From: Oscillospiraceae bacterium
GTDB taxonomy: Bacteria > Bacillota > Clostridia > Oscillospirales > Oscillospiraceae
Assembly: GCA_022801715.1 (NCBI GenBank)
Contig: JAAWSV010000013.1
Span: forward strand, 1-57,940
Reading direction: 5' to 3'
Length of the DNA: 57,940 nucleotides
Under the pieces are notes generated by a model that worked only from the letters and a program-made list of their open reading frames with translations, was not told the origin of the DNA and did not search any database. Positions 8,937-17,427 of the stretch are shown one piece after another. The position numbers were made by a program, and so were the translations under genes. Numbering within the stretch: position 1 is the stretch's first letter; each line of letters starts with the position of its first letter.

Positions 8937-10082
8937 ATGAAAGGGGTATTTACCGTGAAAATTGATCGCTTTGAACTGGAATTCTGGCTGAACCCCTTGG
9001 ACAGCAAGGCCAGGTACAACTTTGGCTCCAGCTGCTGCAAGCCGGTGACGGTGGCGGAGATGCTGGAACTCACCGGCACCGACCGGGAGGAGTTCCTCCG
9101 GGAGATCGAGGCCATGAGCCTCCACTACGGCTATTTTGAGGGGATGCCCCGCCTGCGGAGGGCCATCGCCGGCCTCTACGACGGCGCGGTGACGCCGGAG
9201 ATGGTTCTCACCGTCCACGGGGGCACCGGGGCCAACTCCATTGTCTGTCAGGCCCTCTGCGAGCCGGGGACCAACGTGGTCTGTGTCCTCCCCAGCTACC
9301 AGCAGCACTACTCCATCCCCGCCGCCCTGGGCAGCGAGGTGCGCACCTTCAACTGCGGCGAGGGGGAGGCGTACCGGGTGGACTTGGAGAAGATCCGGGC
9401 CATGGTGGACGAGAACACCCGGATGATCTGCCTGACCAACCCGGGCAACCCCACCGGCTACACCTTCTCCAAGGCGGAGCTGGAGGCCTTGGTGGAGATG
9501 GCCCGGAAGGTGGACGCCTACATCCTCTGCGACGAGATCTACCGGGGCCTCGGCGAGGGCTACATGCCCTCCCTCTGCGATCTCTACGAGAAGGGCATCG
9601 TCACCGCCGGCACCAGCAAGGTGTTCTCCAGCGCCGGCCTCCGCGTGGGCTGGATTGTCACCCGGGATCTGGGGCTCATCGAGCCGCTGATGAACATCCG
9701 CTCCTACAACAGCATCTGCGAGGGCCCCATCAACGAGCTGATGGCGGCCATCATCTTGGAGCACAAGGAGGTATTTTACGCGCGCAACCGGCAGATCACC
9801 CAGGCCTCCCGGGCGGTGCTCCACCAGTGGCTCAAGACCCAGCCCCACCTGCGCCTGGCCTGTGACAGCCTGGGCTCCACGTCGTATATCTACTACGACT
9901 TCGATATCCCCGCCCAGAAGTTCGCGGAGGACCTGCTGGAGCGAAAGGGCGTCCTGGTGTGCCAGGGCGGCTGCTTCCAGCAGGAACGGAGCTTCCGCAT
10001 CGGCTACGGCTTCGGCGACCCGAACTACTTCCAGGAGGGCCTGACCCTATTAGGCGAGTACCTCCAGGAACTGGAGGGATAA
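8937..10082 (+). CDS. PLP-dependent aminotransferase, class I/II
   Basis: About 381 aa from the ATG at 8937. A GTG at 8955 (reading MKIDRFEL) is better spaced from AAAGGGG and may be the real start, because GGAG lies only 3 nt from the ATG. Fold-type I features: NPGNPTGYTFS (about 168), LCDEIYRG (PLP-ring Asp about 199), TSKVFSSAGLRVGW with the Schiff-base Lys at about 228, and the C-terminal SFRIGYG with the carboxylate-binding Arg. The substrate is unknown. With the upstream OCD-like enzyme it suggests amino-acid catabolism or interconversion. It ends at a strong terminator. Confidence 0.88.
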   Translation: MKGVFTVKIDRFELEFWLNPLDSKARYNFGSSCCKPVTVAEMLELTGTDREEFLREIEAMSLHYGYFEGMPRLRRAIAGLYDGAVTPEMVLTVHGGTGANSIVCQALCEPGTNVVCVLPSYQQHYSIPAALGSEVRTFNCGEGEAYRVDLEKIRAMVDENTRMICLTNPGNPTGYTFSKAELEALVEMARKVDAYILCDEIYRGLGEGYMPSLCDLYEKGIVTAGTSKVFSSAGLRVGWIVTRDLGLIEPLMNIRSYNSICEGPINELMAAIILEHKEVFYARNRQITQASRAVLHQWLKTQPHLRLACDSLGSTSYIYYDFDIPAQKFAEDLLERKGVLVCQGGCFQQERSFRIGYGFGDPNYFQEGLTLLGEYLQELEG

Positions 10083-10110
10083 CCCCCTCGACCCTTCAAT
10101 AGCCCCCCCG

Positions 10111-10140
10111 CCCCGGCGCTAAGGCGCCGGGGCACCTTTT
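10111..10140 (+). terminator. Terminator of the ocd-aminotransferase unit
   Basis: Arms CCCCGGCGC (10111-10119) and GCGCCGGGG (10124-10132), followed by CACCTTTT. Confidence 0.85.
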
Positions 10141-10177
10141 CCCCACCACCCCCATAAAACCAAATACCCCCCACCAC

Positions 10178-10210
10178 TATGTAGGGGCGCACACTGTGCG
10201 CCCCTACATA
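10178..10210. repeat. Perfect inverted repeat in gene-free stretch 10083-10442
   Basis: 16-bp arms (10178-10193 and 10195-10210) around one central base: TATGTAGGGGCGCACA and its complement. The core GTAGGGGCG / CGCCCCTAC matches the ends of the dispersed palindromes described at 17428, 46676 and elsewhere, so this is probably a minimal member. The rest of the gap holds a terminator (10111), a small hairpin CCCCGCG/CGCGGGG (10282/10295) and a T-rich tract at 10380-10430. I see no gene in it. Confidence 0.8.
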
Positions 10211-10442
10211 TTACCCCTCTCCCCCCAACCTCTTACCAAAGCCCGCAAATCCGACCAACAGGGGACACCCCGCCTCCCCCTCCCCGCGGTTTTTCGCGGG
10301 GACCATGCACCGGCAGCTCCACTCCTCCCGCCGCGGGGGAAAACGTGCAACTCGGCGTGCAACTCATGGCCCCAAAAACGCGGTTTTTTCTCATTTTTTC
10401 GCCAATTTTTGCGAAATTTTCCACTTTTTTCAATGCGCCAGA

Positions 10443-11018
10443 TTAGGCGCTCAAAATCGACAGATTTACGCCAAATTTCAAAAGAATCAGCCGAAATACG
10501 CCGCAAATTGTTCCCATTGCCAGCATAAACAGAATGGGGGACCCCTTCCAGCGCCGATAGAGCGCCAGCCCGCCGGCGAGGCAGAACACGGCGATCCAAT
10601 CCAGCCTGCCGGCCTCAAGACACAGCGTGTTTTTCAAGATCACCAACCCACCGTTGACAATCACTCCCACCACCGCCGCCCGGAGAATTTTCAGCGCGTA
10701 CCGCCAGCGGAGATTGCGCTGAAACCTGTCATTGGCGCGATAAAGCATGTAGGAGATCACGCATCCGGGCAGGACGCAGGCCACCGTGGCCGCGGCGGCG
10801 CCGGGGATGCCGTGGAGGCTCATCCCCACAAAGGACGCCGCGTTCACCGCGATAGGCCCCGGCGTCATCTCCGCAATGGCCAGGATGTCCACCAGCGTCT
10901 CCGCGGTGAGCCACCCCAAGCGCTCCACGATCTCCTTCTGAATCAAAGAGATAGCGGAAAGCCCACCACCAATGGCAAAAAGACCGATATACAAAAAACG
11001 AAGAATCAACGCTGTCAT
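10443..11018 (-). CDS. Chromate-transporter (CHR) family protein, half-size subunit
   Basis: 191 aa, ATG at 11018. The CHR signature is RFLYIGLFAIGGGLSAISLI with EMTPGPIAVNAASFVG, and there are about five to six hydrophobic segments. In Firmicutes, CHR carriers are often encoded as two short homologous proteins that act together. Here the ATG overlaps the stop of the upstream CHR gene by 4 nt (ATGA), implying coupled translation. Whether the natural substrate is chromate, sulfate or another anion is unknown. The extra upstream in-frame region is the other gene read out of frame and was discarded. Confidence 0.88.
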   Translation of the reverse strand: MTALILRFLYIGLFAIGGGLSAISLIQKEIVERLGWLTAETLVDILAIAEMTPGPIAVNAASFVGMSLHGIPGAAAATVACVLPGCVISYMLYRANDRFQRNLRWRYALKILRAAVVGVIVNGGLVILKNTLCLEAGRLDWIAVFCLAGGLALYRRWKGSPILFMLAMGTICGVFRLILLKFGVNLSILSA

Positions 11019-11560
11019 GCCTCTGCCCTCCCCGCCAGCCACCAGCCCAAGAGGGCGCTCCCAGCCAAAAGCCATATTGTGGTGATGTCTGTCAGCAGCG
11101 AGAGCAGAAAGACCGCCGCCAGCACCGCCTGCCGCCCCCGATCCCCCGCCCGCAGGACCTCCGAAACCATCCCCGCCACCGCGCTGACAACCACCACAGA
11201 GACCGCCAAACGCAGTCCATAGAGGAACGCGGCCGCCACCACGCTGGCGCAGAAGGCATCGTAAACCAAGGAGATAAGGGAGAGGGTAATCAGAGGCGGA
11301 ATAATGGTGCCCAGCACGCCGCACAGGGAGCCCGCCGGGCCGGCCACACGGGCCCCCACCTGCACCGCCACGTTCACCGTCACCGCCCCCGGAGAGGCCC
11401 GGGCGAAGGCCACCATGTCCAAAATCTCCTCCTCTGTCAGCCAGCCCAGCTCCTCTGAGAAGCGCCGCTGCATCAGGGGGATGATGACAAAGCCCCCGCC
11501 GAAGGTGAAGGCGCTGAGGCACAGCATGGTGGTGAAAAGCTTCCAGCAGCGTGGATTCAT
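11015..11560 (-). CDS. Chromate-transporter (CHR) family protein, half-size subunit
   Basis: 181 aa. Start ATG at 11560 (MNPRCWKLFTTM), with AAAGGGG at suitable spacing; an ATG at 11578 is less well placed. Motifs LSAFTFGGGFVIIPLMQ and ARASPGAVTVNVAVQVG are the CHR consensus and parallel those of the downstream partner (AIGGG, TPGPIAVN). It is the first gene of the two-gene operon and divergent from a LysR regulator with a shared palindromic operator. Confidence 0.88.
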   Translation of the reverse strand: MNPRCWKLFTTMLCLSAFTFGGGFVIIPLMQRRFSEELGWLTEEEILDMVAFARASPGAVTVNVAVQVGARVAGPAGSLCGVLGTIIPPLITLSLISLVYDAFCASVVAAAFLYGLRLAVSVVVVSAVAGMVSEVLRAGDRGRQAVLAAVFLLSLLTDITTIWLLAGSALLGWWLAGRAEA

Positions 11561-11650
11561 AGCCCGATCCCCTTTCATGGCCCGCTTCCGCCAGCCCCGC
11601 GAGGAGGCCCGGTGGCGTTTTTTCCTGTATCCCCATTGTAACATGGGGTG

Positions 11651-11694
11651 TTTGCATTTGGCAAATACTATGATATAATGTAAATCATAGTATT
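11651..11694. promoter_or_regulatory. LysR-type operator overlapping a sigma-A promoter
   Basis: A perfect inverted repeat, ATACTATGAT (11665-11674) - 9 nt - ATCATAGTAT (11684-11693), extendable by one base each side. It contains a LysR-like T-N11-A pattern and overlaps TATAAT (11674-11679), which with TTTGCA (11651-11656; spacer 17) makes a plausible promoter for the lysR-type gene. Binding of the regulator here would give autoregulation and control of the divergent chr genes. Confidence 0.75.
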
Positions 11695-11719
11695 TTTCTT
11701 ATCAATGGAGGTGGGAGCC

Positions 11720-12592
11720 TTGACACTGCGGCATCTGCGGATTTTCCTTGCGGTCTGTCAGGAGGGGGCCGCCACGGCGGCGGCGGAGAAGCTGTATATT
11801 GCCCAGCCCACTGTCAGCGTGGCCATCCGGGAGCTGGAGCGGCACTACAAGGTCACGCTCTTTGACCGGATCGGGCGGCGGCTGTTTCTCACGGAGGCCG
11901 GGGAGCAGATGCGCTCCTATGCCCAGCACATTGTCTCCCTGCTGGAGGAGATGGAGACAAGGGCGCAGGACTGGGAGGAGACCGGGACGCTCCGCGTGGG
12001 CAGCAGCATCACCATAGGCACGGTGGAGCTGCCGGGGATTGTGAAGCGGTTACAGGAGCAGTACCCCAAGCTGCGCATAGAGGTGCGGATCTGCAACTCC
12101 GACACCATTGAGGGGGCCATCTTGGGCAACGAGATTGACCTGGGGCTCATCGAGGGGCGGCGGCACTCGGGGAAGTTGACGGCGGTGGAGCTGGGGGGCG
12201 ATGAGCTGGTTTTCCTCTGCCCTCCGGGGCACCCCTTTGCGGGAAAAACCGTGGCGCCGGAGGCGGTAGGGGCGGAGCCCTTCCTCTTCCGGGAGCGGGG
12301 CAGCGCCGGACGGGATCTGGTGGAGTCCACCCTGCGCTCCCGCGGGATCGAGGTGCGGCCCCTCTGGCAGAGCATCAGCACGCAGGCGCTGATCAGCGGC
12401 GTGGCGGAGGGACTGGGACTGGCGGTACTCCCGCTGTCGCTGGTCCGCCCGGCCATCGACGCCGGGGAGATCGCCCGGTTCTGGATCGAGGACCTCCGCT
12501 GCACCCGGCAGTTCCGGCTGCTCTACCACCAGAATAAGTACCTGACCAGACCCATGCAGACCATGATCCGCCTGTGCAAGGAGGCTTGGTGA
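11720..12592 (+). CDS. LysR-family transcriptional regulator
   Basis: 290 aa from a TTG at 11720, which sits correctly after GGAGGTG and gives the classic N-terminus MTLRHLRIFLAVCQEG. An ATG at 11705 has no room for a ribosome binding site. Winged helix-turn-helix at about 1-60 (AAEKLYIAQPTVSVAIRELE), then the periplasmic-binding-like effector domain with LRVGSSITIGTVELPGI (about 95), in the style of CysL/sulfur-type LysR proteins. It is divergent from the chr pair and is its probable regulator. Confidence 0.88.
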   Translation: MTLRHLRIFLAVCQEGAATAAAEKLYIAQPTVSVAIRELERHYKVTLFDRIGRRLFLTEAGEQMRSYAQHIVSLLEEMETRAQDWEETGTLRVGSSITIGTVELPGIVKRLQEQYPKLRIEVRICNSDTIEGAILGNEIDLGLIEGRRHSGKLTAVELGGDELVFLCPPGHPFAGKTVAPEAVGAEPFLFRERGSAGRDLVESTLRSRGIEVRPLWQSISTQALISGVAEGLGLAVLPLSLVRPAIDAGEIARFWIEDLRCTRQFRLLYHQNKYLTRPMQTMIRLCKEAW

Positions 12593-12724
12593 GGTCTTAG
12601 ACTGTGTATAAAGTACGGAATGACTGCATCTGCATTAGAAATTTCTATGGTAAATTAAAGGGTTAAATTCTACTGTATGATATCACTCCATTTTGATATA
12701 AAATGGGCGGTGAGGTGATAATCT

Positions 12725-12910
12725 ATGGCGTTTATACCCAAAGCGACCCGGAAGAAAGTGGAAGCAGCAAATAAGTCGATTTATCTGCGCCAGAGCTTGA
12801 TTCAGGCGGTTGAACAGATTGCCATAGACAACAATACCAGCTTCAATAATGTGGTGGTGAGCATGATTGAGCGGTGTTTAGAAGAAGGTCAGGACGAGGC
12901 GAAGGAGTAA
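12725..12910 (+). CDS. Small ribbon-helix-helix-like protein
   Basis: 61 aa, ATG at 12725 after GGTGAGGTGATA. The pattern NKSIYLRQSLIQAVEQIAID followed by NNTSFNNVVVSMIERCLEE fits a CopG/Arc-type fold (one strand, two helices), so it is probably a DNA-binding homodimer. The gene is AT-richer than its surroundings. It converges on another tiny AT-rich gene with a shared hairpin. There is no adjacent toxin gene in the same orientation, so a type II module is not supported. Confidence 0.6.
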   Translation: MAFIPKATRKKVEAANKSIYLRQSLIQAVEQIAIDNNTSFNNVVVSMIERCLEEGQDEAKE

Positions 12911-12942
12911 CAGGCCCCGCACTCAAAGAGCGCGGGGCCTGT
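12910..12942. terminator. Shared hairpin between two small convergent genes
   Basis: Arms ACAGGCCCCGC (12910-12920) and GCGGGGCCTGT (12932-12942), 11 bp perfect. T-runs are weak on both sides. Confidence 0.65.
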
Positions 12943-12945
12943 ACA

Positions 12946-13098
12946 TTACTTTTGGTCTGCGGTTTTGATATACACACGGATAATCTTTTTGATTTCCTCT
13001 ACAGTGTAGGTTGTCTGTTCTGGTTTTTCGTCCAAGATATCAAATAGGTCAAATGCCATTGCCTTTCTGGTGTCCTGCCGTTCAGCTTCGGTTCCCAT
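12946..13098 (-). CDS. Small protein (50 aa), unknown
   Basis: Begins MGTEAERQDTRKAMAFDLFD and continues with EEIKKIIRVYIKTADQK; acidic in the N-terminal half, basic amphipathic helix at the end. A strong AAGGAGG lies 8 nt upstream of the ATG at 13098. Upstream, the palindrome AAGTATACTT lies within an AT-rich promoter-like stretch (about 13120-13142). I do not recognise the family. Like the facing ribbon-helix-helix gene it is AT-rich, and the pair looks like a small acquired islet. Confidence 0.55.
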   Translation of the reverse strand: MGTEAERQDTRKAMAFDLFDILDEKPEQTTYTVEEIKKIIRVYIKTADQK

Positions 13099-13240
13099 AC
13101 GTTAGACCTCCTTCTTTTGGTATAGTTTAAGTATACTTTAAGGAGCACTGGAGGTCAATGGATTTATAAAAAGTTTTTCATTTCGTTACAAATAAGCGTT
13201 CTAAAGATCCTTGGTGGGGGTTCGTTTCTCGATGGTGCCA

Positions 13241-13442
13241 CCCCGCCAACACAGTTGGCGGGGCCTACGCTAAAAATGTGCCACTGGCACATTTTCTTAA
13301 CGCTGCGGTTTTCGTAAAAAATCCCTCTCGCGAAGCGAGCGTCGAACCCCGTACCGTCCCCGCAGGGGACGGTACGGGGTGAGGCGCAGAGCGGAGCGCA
13401 AACCCCCTCGTTTGAAGACCCAGCGAAGCGGTCTTCAAACGA
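13241..13442. repeat. Array of five perfect hairpins (gene-free stretch 13099-13446)
   Basis: Arms and positions: CCCCGCCAAC 13241-13250 / 13254-13263; AAAATGTGCC 13273-13282 / 13286-13295; CTCGC 13327-13331 / 13335-13339; a 15-bp stem CCCCGTACCGTCCCC 13347-13361 / 13365-13379; a 13-bp stem TCGTTTGAAGACC 13408-13420 / 13430-13442. Loops are 3 nt except the last (9 nt). No coding frame in the stretch looks real. It probably represents nested intergenic repeats and lies just after the 3' end of the ABC-transporter operon. Confidence 0.8.
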
Positions 13443-13446
13443 AATT

Positions 13447-14556
13447 TTATACAAGCTGTCTTCTCTGCCGCTCCTTCTCCGCCGCGTCGTCCTCCGCCGG
13501 GTACCACATGGGGGAGATGAAGCGGATGCGGCAGGCGTCGCCCTTGGCGAAGGAGATGCGGTGGGGCACCTGGATTTTCAGCATCTGCTCACCTACGGGC
13601 ACCAGATACTCCGTGCGGTCGGTGAGGAAGATGCGCTTCTCAATGTGGGTGGGGTAGCCCTCCTCCGAGGGACCCACCAGGTCAATGGAGTTGGGCCGGG
13701 TGGCCACCACCATCTCACGGGCGGCATCTGCCGGGATCTCCAGGCGCAGGGGGTTCTGCATGTCGCCCTTGGGGTAGACCTTGCCGTCCTGGACCACCAC
13801 GTTGATGAAGGTGCTCTCCCCCAGGAAGCTGTGGACAAAGCGGCTGTTGGGCTTGTTGTACAGGTTCTCCGGGGTGTCGATCTGCATGATCTTGCCCATG
13901 TCGCAGACCATCATGCGGTCGGAGATGGCCATGGCCTCGGACTGGTCGTGGGTGACAAAGATGATGGTGAAGTTGAACTTCCGCTGGAGCTCCTTGATCT
14001 CAAAGCGCATGGTCTCCCGGAGCTTGGGGTCCAGGTTGCTCAGAGGCTCATCTAAGAGCATCACCTTGGGCTGGGTGACGATGGCCCGGGCCAGGGCGAT
14101 GCGCTGCTGCTGGCCGCCGGAGAGATCCGAGGGGTACACGTTCTCCAGACCCGTGAGGCTGGTGTGCTGCATGGCCTCCTTCACCCGCTGGGCGATGTCC
14201 GTCTTGTTCATCTTCTGGATCTGGAGGGGGAAGGCCACATTCTCAAAGACATTCATGTGGGGCCACACGGCAAAGGACTGGAACACCATGCCGAGGCCCC
14301 GCTCCTCCGGGGGGATGTAGAGGTTCTTCGACTTGGAGGAGACCTCCCGGCCGCAGAGCTCGATGGCCCCCTCGCTTAAATCCTCAAAGCCGGCGATCAT
14401 GCGCAGGGTAGTGGACTTGCCGCAGCCGGAGGGCCCGAGGAAGGAGAAGCACTCCCCCTCATGGACGGCTAAGTTGAAGTCATCCACGGCCACGATGTCG
14501 CCTAAGGTCTTGGTGGTGAAGCGCTTGGTGACGTGATTTAATACGACCTGATCCAT
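13447..14556 (-). CDS. ABC transporter ATP-binding protein (FbpC/PotA-like)
   Basis: 369 aa. Walker A GPSGCGKST (about 41-49), Q-loop FQSFAVWPHM, signature LSGGQQQR, Walker B VMLLDEP, H-loop VTHDQSEAM and a C-terminal TOBE-like domain (about 280-350). This is the Fe3+/polyamine/2-aminoethylphosphonate branch (CUT-type). Start ATG at 14556, 3 nt after the permease stop. It is the second ATPase gene of the operon; the paralogue at 16275-17366 is only moderately similar, so they are not a recent duplication. Both have intact catalytic motifs. Confidence 0.92.
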   Translation of the reverse strand: MDQVVLNHVTKRFTTKTLGDIVAVDDFNLAVHEGECFSFLGPSGCGKSTTLRMIAGFEDLSEGAIELCGREVSSKSKNLYIPPEERGLGMVFQSFAVWPHMNVFENVAFPLQIQKMNKTDIAQRVKEAMQHTSLTGLENVYPSDLSGGQQQRIALARAIVTQPKVMLLDEPLSNLDPKLRETMRFEIKELQRKFNFTIIFVTHDQSEAMAISDRMMVCDMGKIMQIDTPENLYNKPNSRFVHSFLGESTFINVVVQDGKVYPKGDMQNPLRLEIPADAAREMVVATRPNSIDLVGPSEEGYPTHIEKRIFLTDRTEYLVPVGEQMLKIQVPHRISFAKGDACRIRFISPMWYPAEDDAAEKERQRRQLV

Positions 14557-14559
14557 GGC

Positions 14560-16278
14560 TCAAACCCCCTTTCTGTCCTTGGTAATCTCGGTGACGATGG
14601 TGTTGCAGACGATGATGATGACAATGGCGATGCTTCCCAAGGCGGCGGCCTGGGGGATCATGCCCGCGTCGCGGAGGGCGTAGATCTGCACACCCAAGGT
14701 GCGGGTCTTGGGCCCGTAGAGGAGCACCGAGGTAGTGACCTCACGCATGGCCGGCAGGAAGATGAGGAAGAAGCCGGAGACCATGGCCGGGCGGATCAGG
14801 GGCAGGGTCACATCCTTTAAGCTCTCCATGTGGCTGGCGCCGCAGGTGCGGGCCGCCTCCTCCAGGGAGGGGTGGACCTGCAGGAGGGCGGCGGAGGAGC
14901 TCTTCATGGAGAAGGACAGGTACCGGGCGATGTAGGCGATGAGGATAATCCACAGGGTGTTGTAGAGGCTGATGCCGAAGAGGGCGCCGGACCAGGCGAG
15001 GATCACGCCGATGGCCAGCACGGTGCCGGGGAGGGAGTAGGGCAGCACGGAGAGGATCTCCAGCGCCTCCTTGCCCTTGGGCTTGATCTTCTGCACCACG
15101 TAGGCGATGAGGGTACCGAGGAACATACAGATGATGCCCGCGCCCACGGACAGCATCAGGGAGTTGATGATGGAACCCTTGGTGCCGTCGGCCTTGAAGA
15201 CCTTCAGGTAGTTGTTGACAGTGAAGTTCTCCGGGATCAGAGGCAGACCGTAGGCCCGGACCAGGCTCACCAGGAAGATCATCACCAGAGGCACCACCAC
15301 GATGAGGACCAAGGTGGCGATGCACAGCACCAGCAGGGGGGCCTTGGCGCCCCGGAGCTTGATGAGGGTGGGGCGCATGCTCTTGCCCTTGATGATGTCG
15401 TAGCTGCCGGAGGAGAGGAGCTTCTTCTGGAGGATCAGAGCCAGGCCCACCACCACCACCAGCATGATGGACAGTGCCGCGCCCTGCCGGATGCCCTCAA
15501 AGCTGCCGCCGGTACGGGAGATGACGGCGTAGATCTTGGTGGGCAGGGTGAAGATGTTCTGGGAGAAGCCCAGGATGGAGGGCACGCCGAAGTGGGCCAG
15601 GGAGGTGGTCATGATCAAAAGGGCGCCGGCGGAGATGGCGGGCACCACCAGGGGGAGGGTGATCTTGCGGATGACGGTCATCTGCTTGGCGCCGGCGATG
15701 CGGGCGCACTCCTCCAGGGTGGGGTCCATCCGCTCCAGGGCGGAGACCACCTGCATGAAGACGAAGGGGAAGTAGTAGGAGATCTCCACGAAGATGATGC
15801 CGCCCAAGGAGTTGATGTTCACCGGGGCGCTCTCCAAGTGGAAGACGCTGACTAAGAACTTGTTGAGATAGCCGGAACGGCCGTTGAGCAGCAGGTCCCA
15901 GGCCATGGCCCCGAGGAAGGGGGGGAACATGTAGGGGATGTTGAACAGCGCCCGCATGAGGCCCTTGGCCGGGATGTCGCTGCGGCCCAGGAGCCAGGCG
16001 TAGAAGGTGCCCAAGATGGTGCCCAGGAGGGTCACCCAGAAGGCAATCTTGATGGTGTTCCACATGGCTGAGAGGTTCCCCGGATCGGTGAGCTGTCCGA
16101 TGAACAGCTGGGGATCAAAGTGGCCCTGGAAGAAGAAGGAATTGTAGATGATGGAGGCCACGGGGATGACCACCACGATCAGAAGAAGCACCACGCTGAG
16201 GACAGTCAGGGCGCCGTCCATACTGAAGCGCTTGCCGTCAATGGCGGCCAAGTCGCGGTTTTTATGGCTGCGGCTCAT
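14560..16278 (-). CDS. ABC transporter permease, fused two-domain (FbpB-like)
   Basis: 572 aa with about 12 membrane segments in two homologous halves (about 25-285 and 310-570). Each half has an EAA-type cytoplasmic loop (EECARIAGAKQMTVIRKITL; EEAARTCGASHMESLKDVTL) that docks with the ATPase. This fused arrangement is typical of iron(III) and aminoethylphosphonate importers. ATG at 16278 overlaps the preceding ATPase stop by 4 nt. Confidence 0.92.
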   Translation of the reverse strand: MSRSHKNRDLAAIDGKRFSMDGALTVLSVVLLLIVVVIPVASIIYNSFFFQGHFDPQLFIGQLTDPGNLSAMWNTIKIAFWVTLLGTILGTFYAWLLGRSDIPAKGLMRALFNIPYMFPPFLGAMAWDLLLNGRSGYLNKFLVSVFHLESAPVNINSLGGIIFVEISYYFPFVFMQVVSALERMDPTLEECARIAGAKQMTVIRKITLPLVVPAISAGALLIMTTSLAHFGVPSILGFSQNIFTLPTKIYAVISRTGGSFEGIRQGAALSIMLVVVVGLALILQKKLLSSGSYDIIKGKSMRPTLIKLRGAKAPLLVLCIATLVLIVVVPLVMIFLVSLVRAYGLPLIPENFTVNNYLKVFKADGTKGSIINSLMLSVGAGIICMFLGTLIAYVVQKIKPKGKEALEILSVLPYSLPGTVLAIGVILAWSGALFGISLYNTLWIILIAYIARYLSFSMKSSSAALLQVHPSLEEAARTCGASHMESLKDVTLPLIRPAMVSGFFLIFLPAMREVTTSVLLYGPKTRTLGVQIYALRDAGMIPQAAALGSIAIVIIIVCNTIVTEITKDRKGV

Positions 16279-17366
16279 ACCCCAGTCACCTCCTTTTTGG
16301 GATAGAAGCGGTAGTTGAGCAGGCGGATGCCGGTCTCCTCACCCTCGCGGACCACGCCGTACTTGGCGGCGTCCAGGGCGTTCTGCTGGACACGGAGCTC
16401 CTTGCCGCCTAAGGTGACAAAGTAGTCGTATTCGCTGCCCAAGAACACCGAGCGGGTGACCTTGACCTTCAGCGGGGAGTCCGGGTCAAAGACAATGTCG
16501 TTGGGGCGCACGCCCACCTCCAAGGGCTCCTTGGTGCTGAGGTCCTGGGGCAGGGAGGCGTCAGGCCAGGGGAAGCGGCCCCCCTCGGGCTTCAGGCACA
16601 GCGTGCCGCCCTCCACCTCCACGGGGATGAAGTTGGAGACACCGATAAACTCGAAGGTGAAGCGGTTGGAGGGGCGGAGAATGATGTCCTCGTCGGTGCC
16701 GATCTGGCAGAGGTTTCCGTCGGGCTCCATAATGGCCATGCGGTCGCAGAGCTGAAGGGCGGACTGCTGGTCGTGGGTGATGTAGAGGATGGTGGTGCCG
16801 CTCTTGCGCTGGATCTCCCGGATCTCCTCCAGCATCTGCTCCCGGAGCTTGGCGTCCAGGTTGGTGATGGGCTCGTCTAAGACGATGATGCTGCTGTTGC
16901 TCACCAGGGCCCGGGCGATGGCCACACGCTGCTGCTGGCCGCCGGAGAGCTGGCTGGGCAGGTGGTTGGCGTACTCGCTCATGTTGACGAGGGCCAGGGT
17001 GTCCTTCACCCGCTGGGCAATCTCCGCCTTGGCTACCCGCTTTTTCTTCAGGGGGTAGCCCACGTTTTCGCTGACGGTCAGGTGGGGCCATACGGCGTAG
17101 TCCTGAAAGACGATGCCGATGTTGCGCCGCTCCACCGCCATGTTGACGCGGCGGGCGGCGCTGAAGAGGCAGGTGTCGCCCACGTAGATCTCGCCGGTCT
17201 CGGGCTTGTTCAGGCCCAGGAGGCAGCGGACCAGCGTGGTCTTGCCGCAGCCCGAGGGGCCCACCAGACAGAGGATCTCGCCGTCGGCGATCTCCAAGCT
17301 GAAATCCTTCAGGATCTGGTTGCTGCCGTAGCGAAAGGAGATGTTTTTGAATGTGACGTTTGCCAA
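16275..17366 (-). CDS. ABC transporter ATP-binding protein (FbpC-like, first copy)
   Basis: 363 aa. Walker A GPSGCGKTT, Q-loop FQDYAVWPHL, signature LSGGQQQR, Walker B IIVLDEP, H-loop ITHDQQSAL and a C-terminal TOBE-like region. ATG at 17366 after AAGGAGGGAATC. It precedes the fused permease and is translationally coupled to it (ATGA overlap). One permease flanked by two divergent ATPases suggests a heterodimeric or alternative ATPase arrangement. It is separated from the binding-protein gene by 225 nt containing repeats. Confidence 0.92.
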   Translation of the reverse strand: MANVTFKNISFRYGSNQILKDFSLEIADGEILCLVGPSGCGKTTLVRCLLGLNKPETGEIYVGDTCLFSAARRVNMAVERRNIGIVFQDYAVWPHLTVSENVGYPLKKKRVAKAEIAQRVKDTLALVNMSEYANHLPSQLSGGQQQRVAIARALVSNSSIIVLDEPITNLDAKLREQMLEEIREIQRKSGTTILYITHDQQSALQLCDRMAIMEPDGNLCQIGTDEDIILRPSNRFTFEFIGVSNFIPVEVEGGTLCLKPEGGRFPWPDASLPQDLSTKEPLEVGVRPNDIVFDPDSPLKVKVTRSVFLGSEYDYFVTLGGKELRVQQNALDAAKYGVVREGEETGIRLLNYRFYPKKEVTGV

Positions 17367-17427
17367 AAGATTCCCTCCTTACTTTGGTGTTTCTCTCTGG
17401 TTGGGGATGGGAGCTTACATACGTCTT

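Noticed and set aside
12725-13098. Type II toxin-antitoxin pair
   Set aside because: The two genes are convergent, not an operon, and neither resembles a known toxin.
13164-13507. Open frames across the hairpin array
   Set aside because: They translate palindromic DNA, lack ribosome binding sites and enter the 3' end of the ATPase gene.
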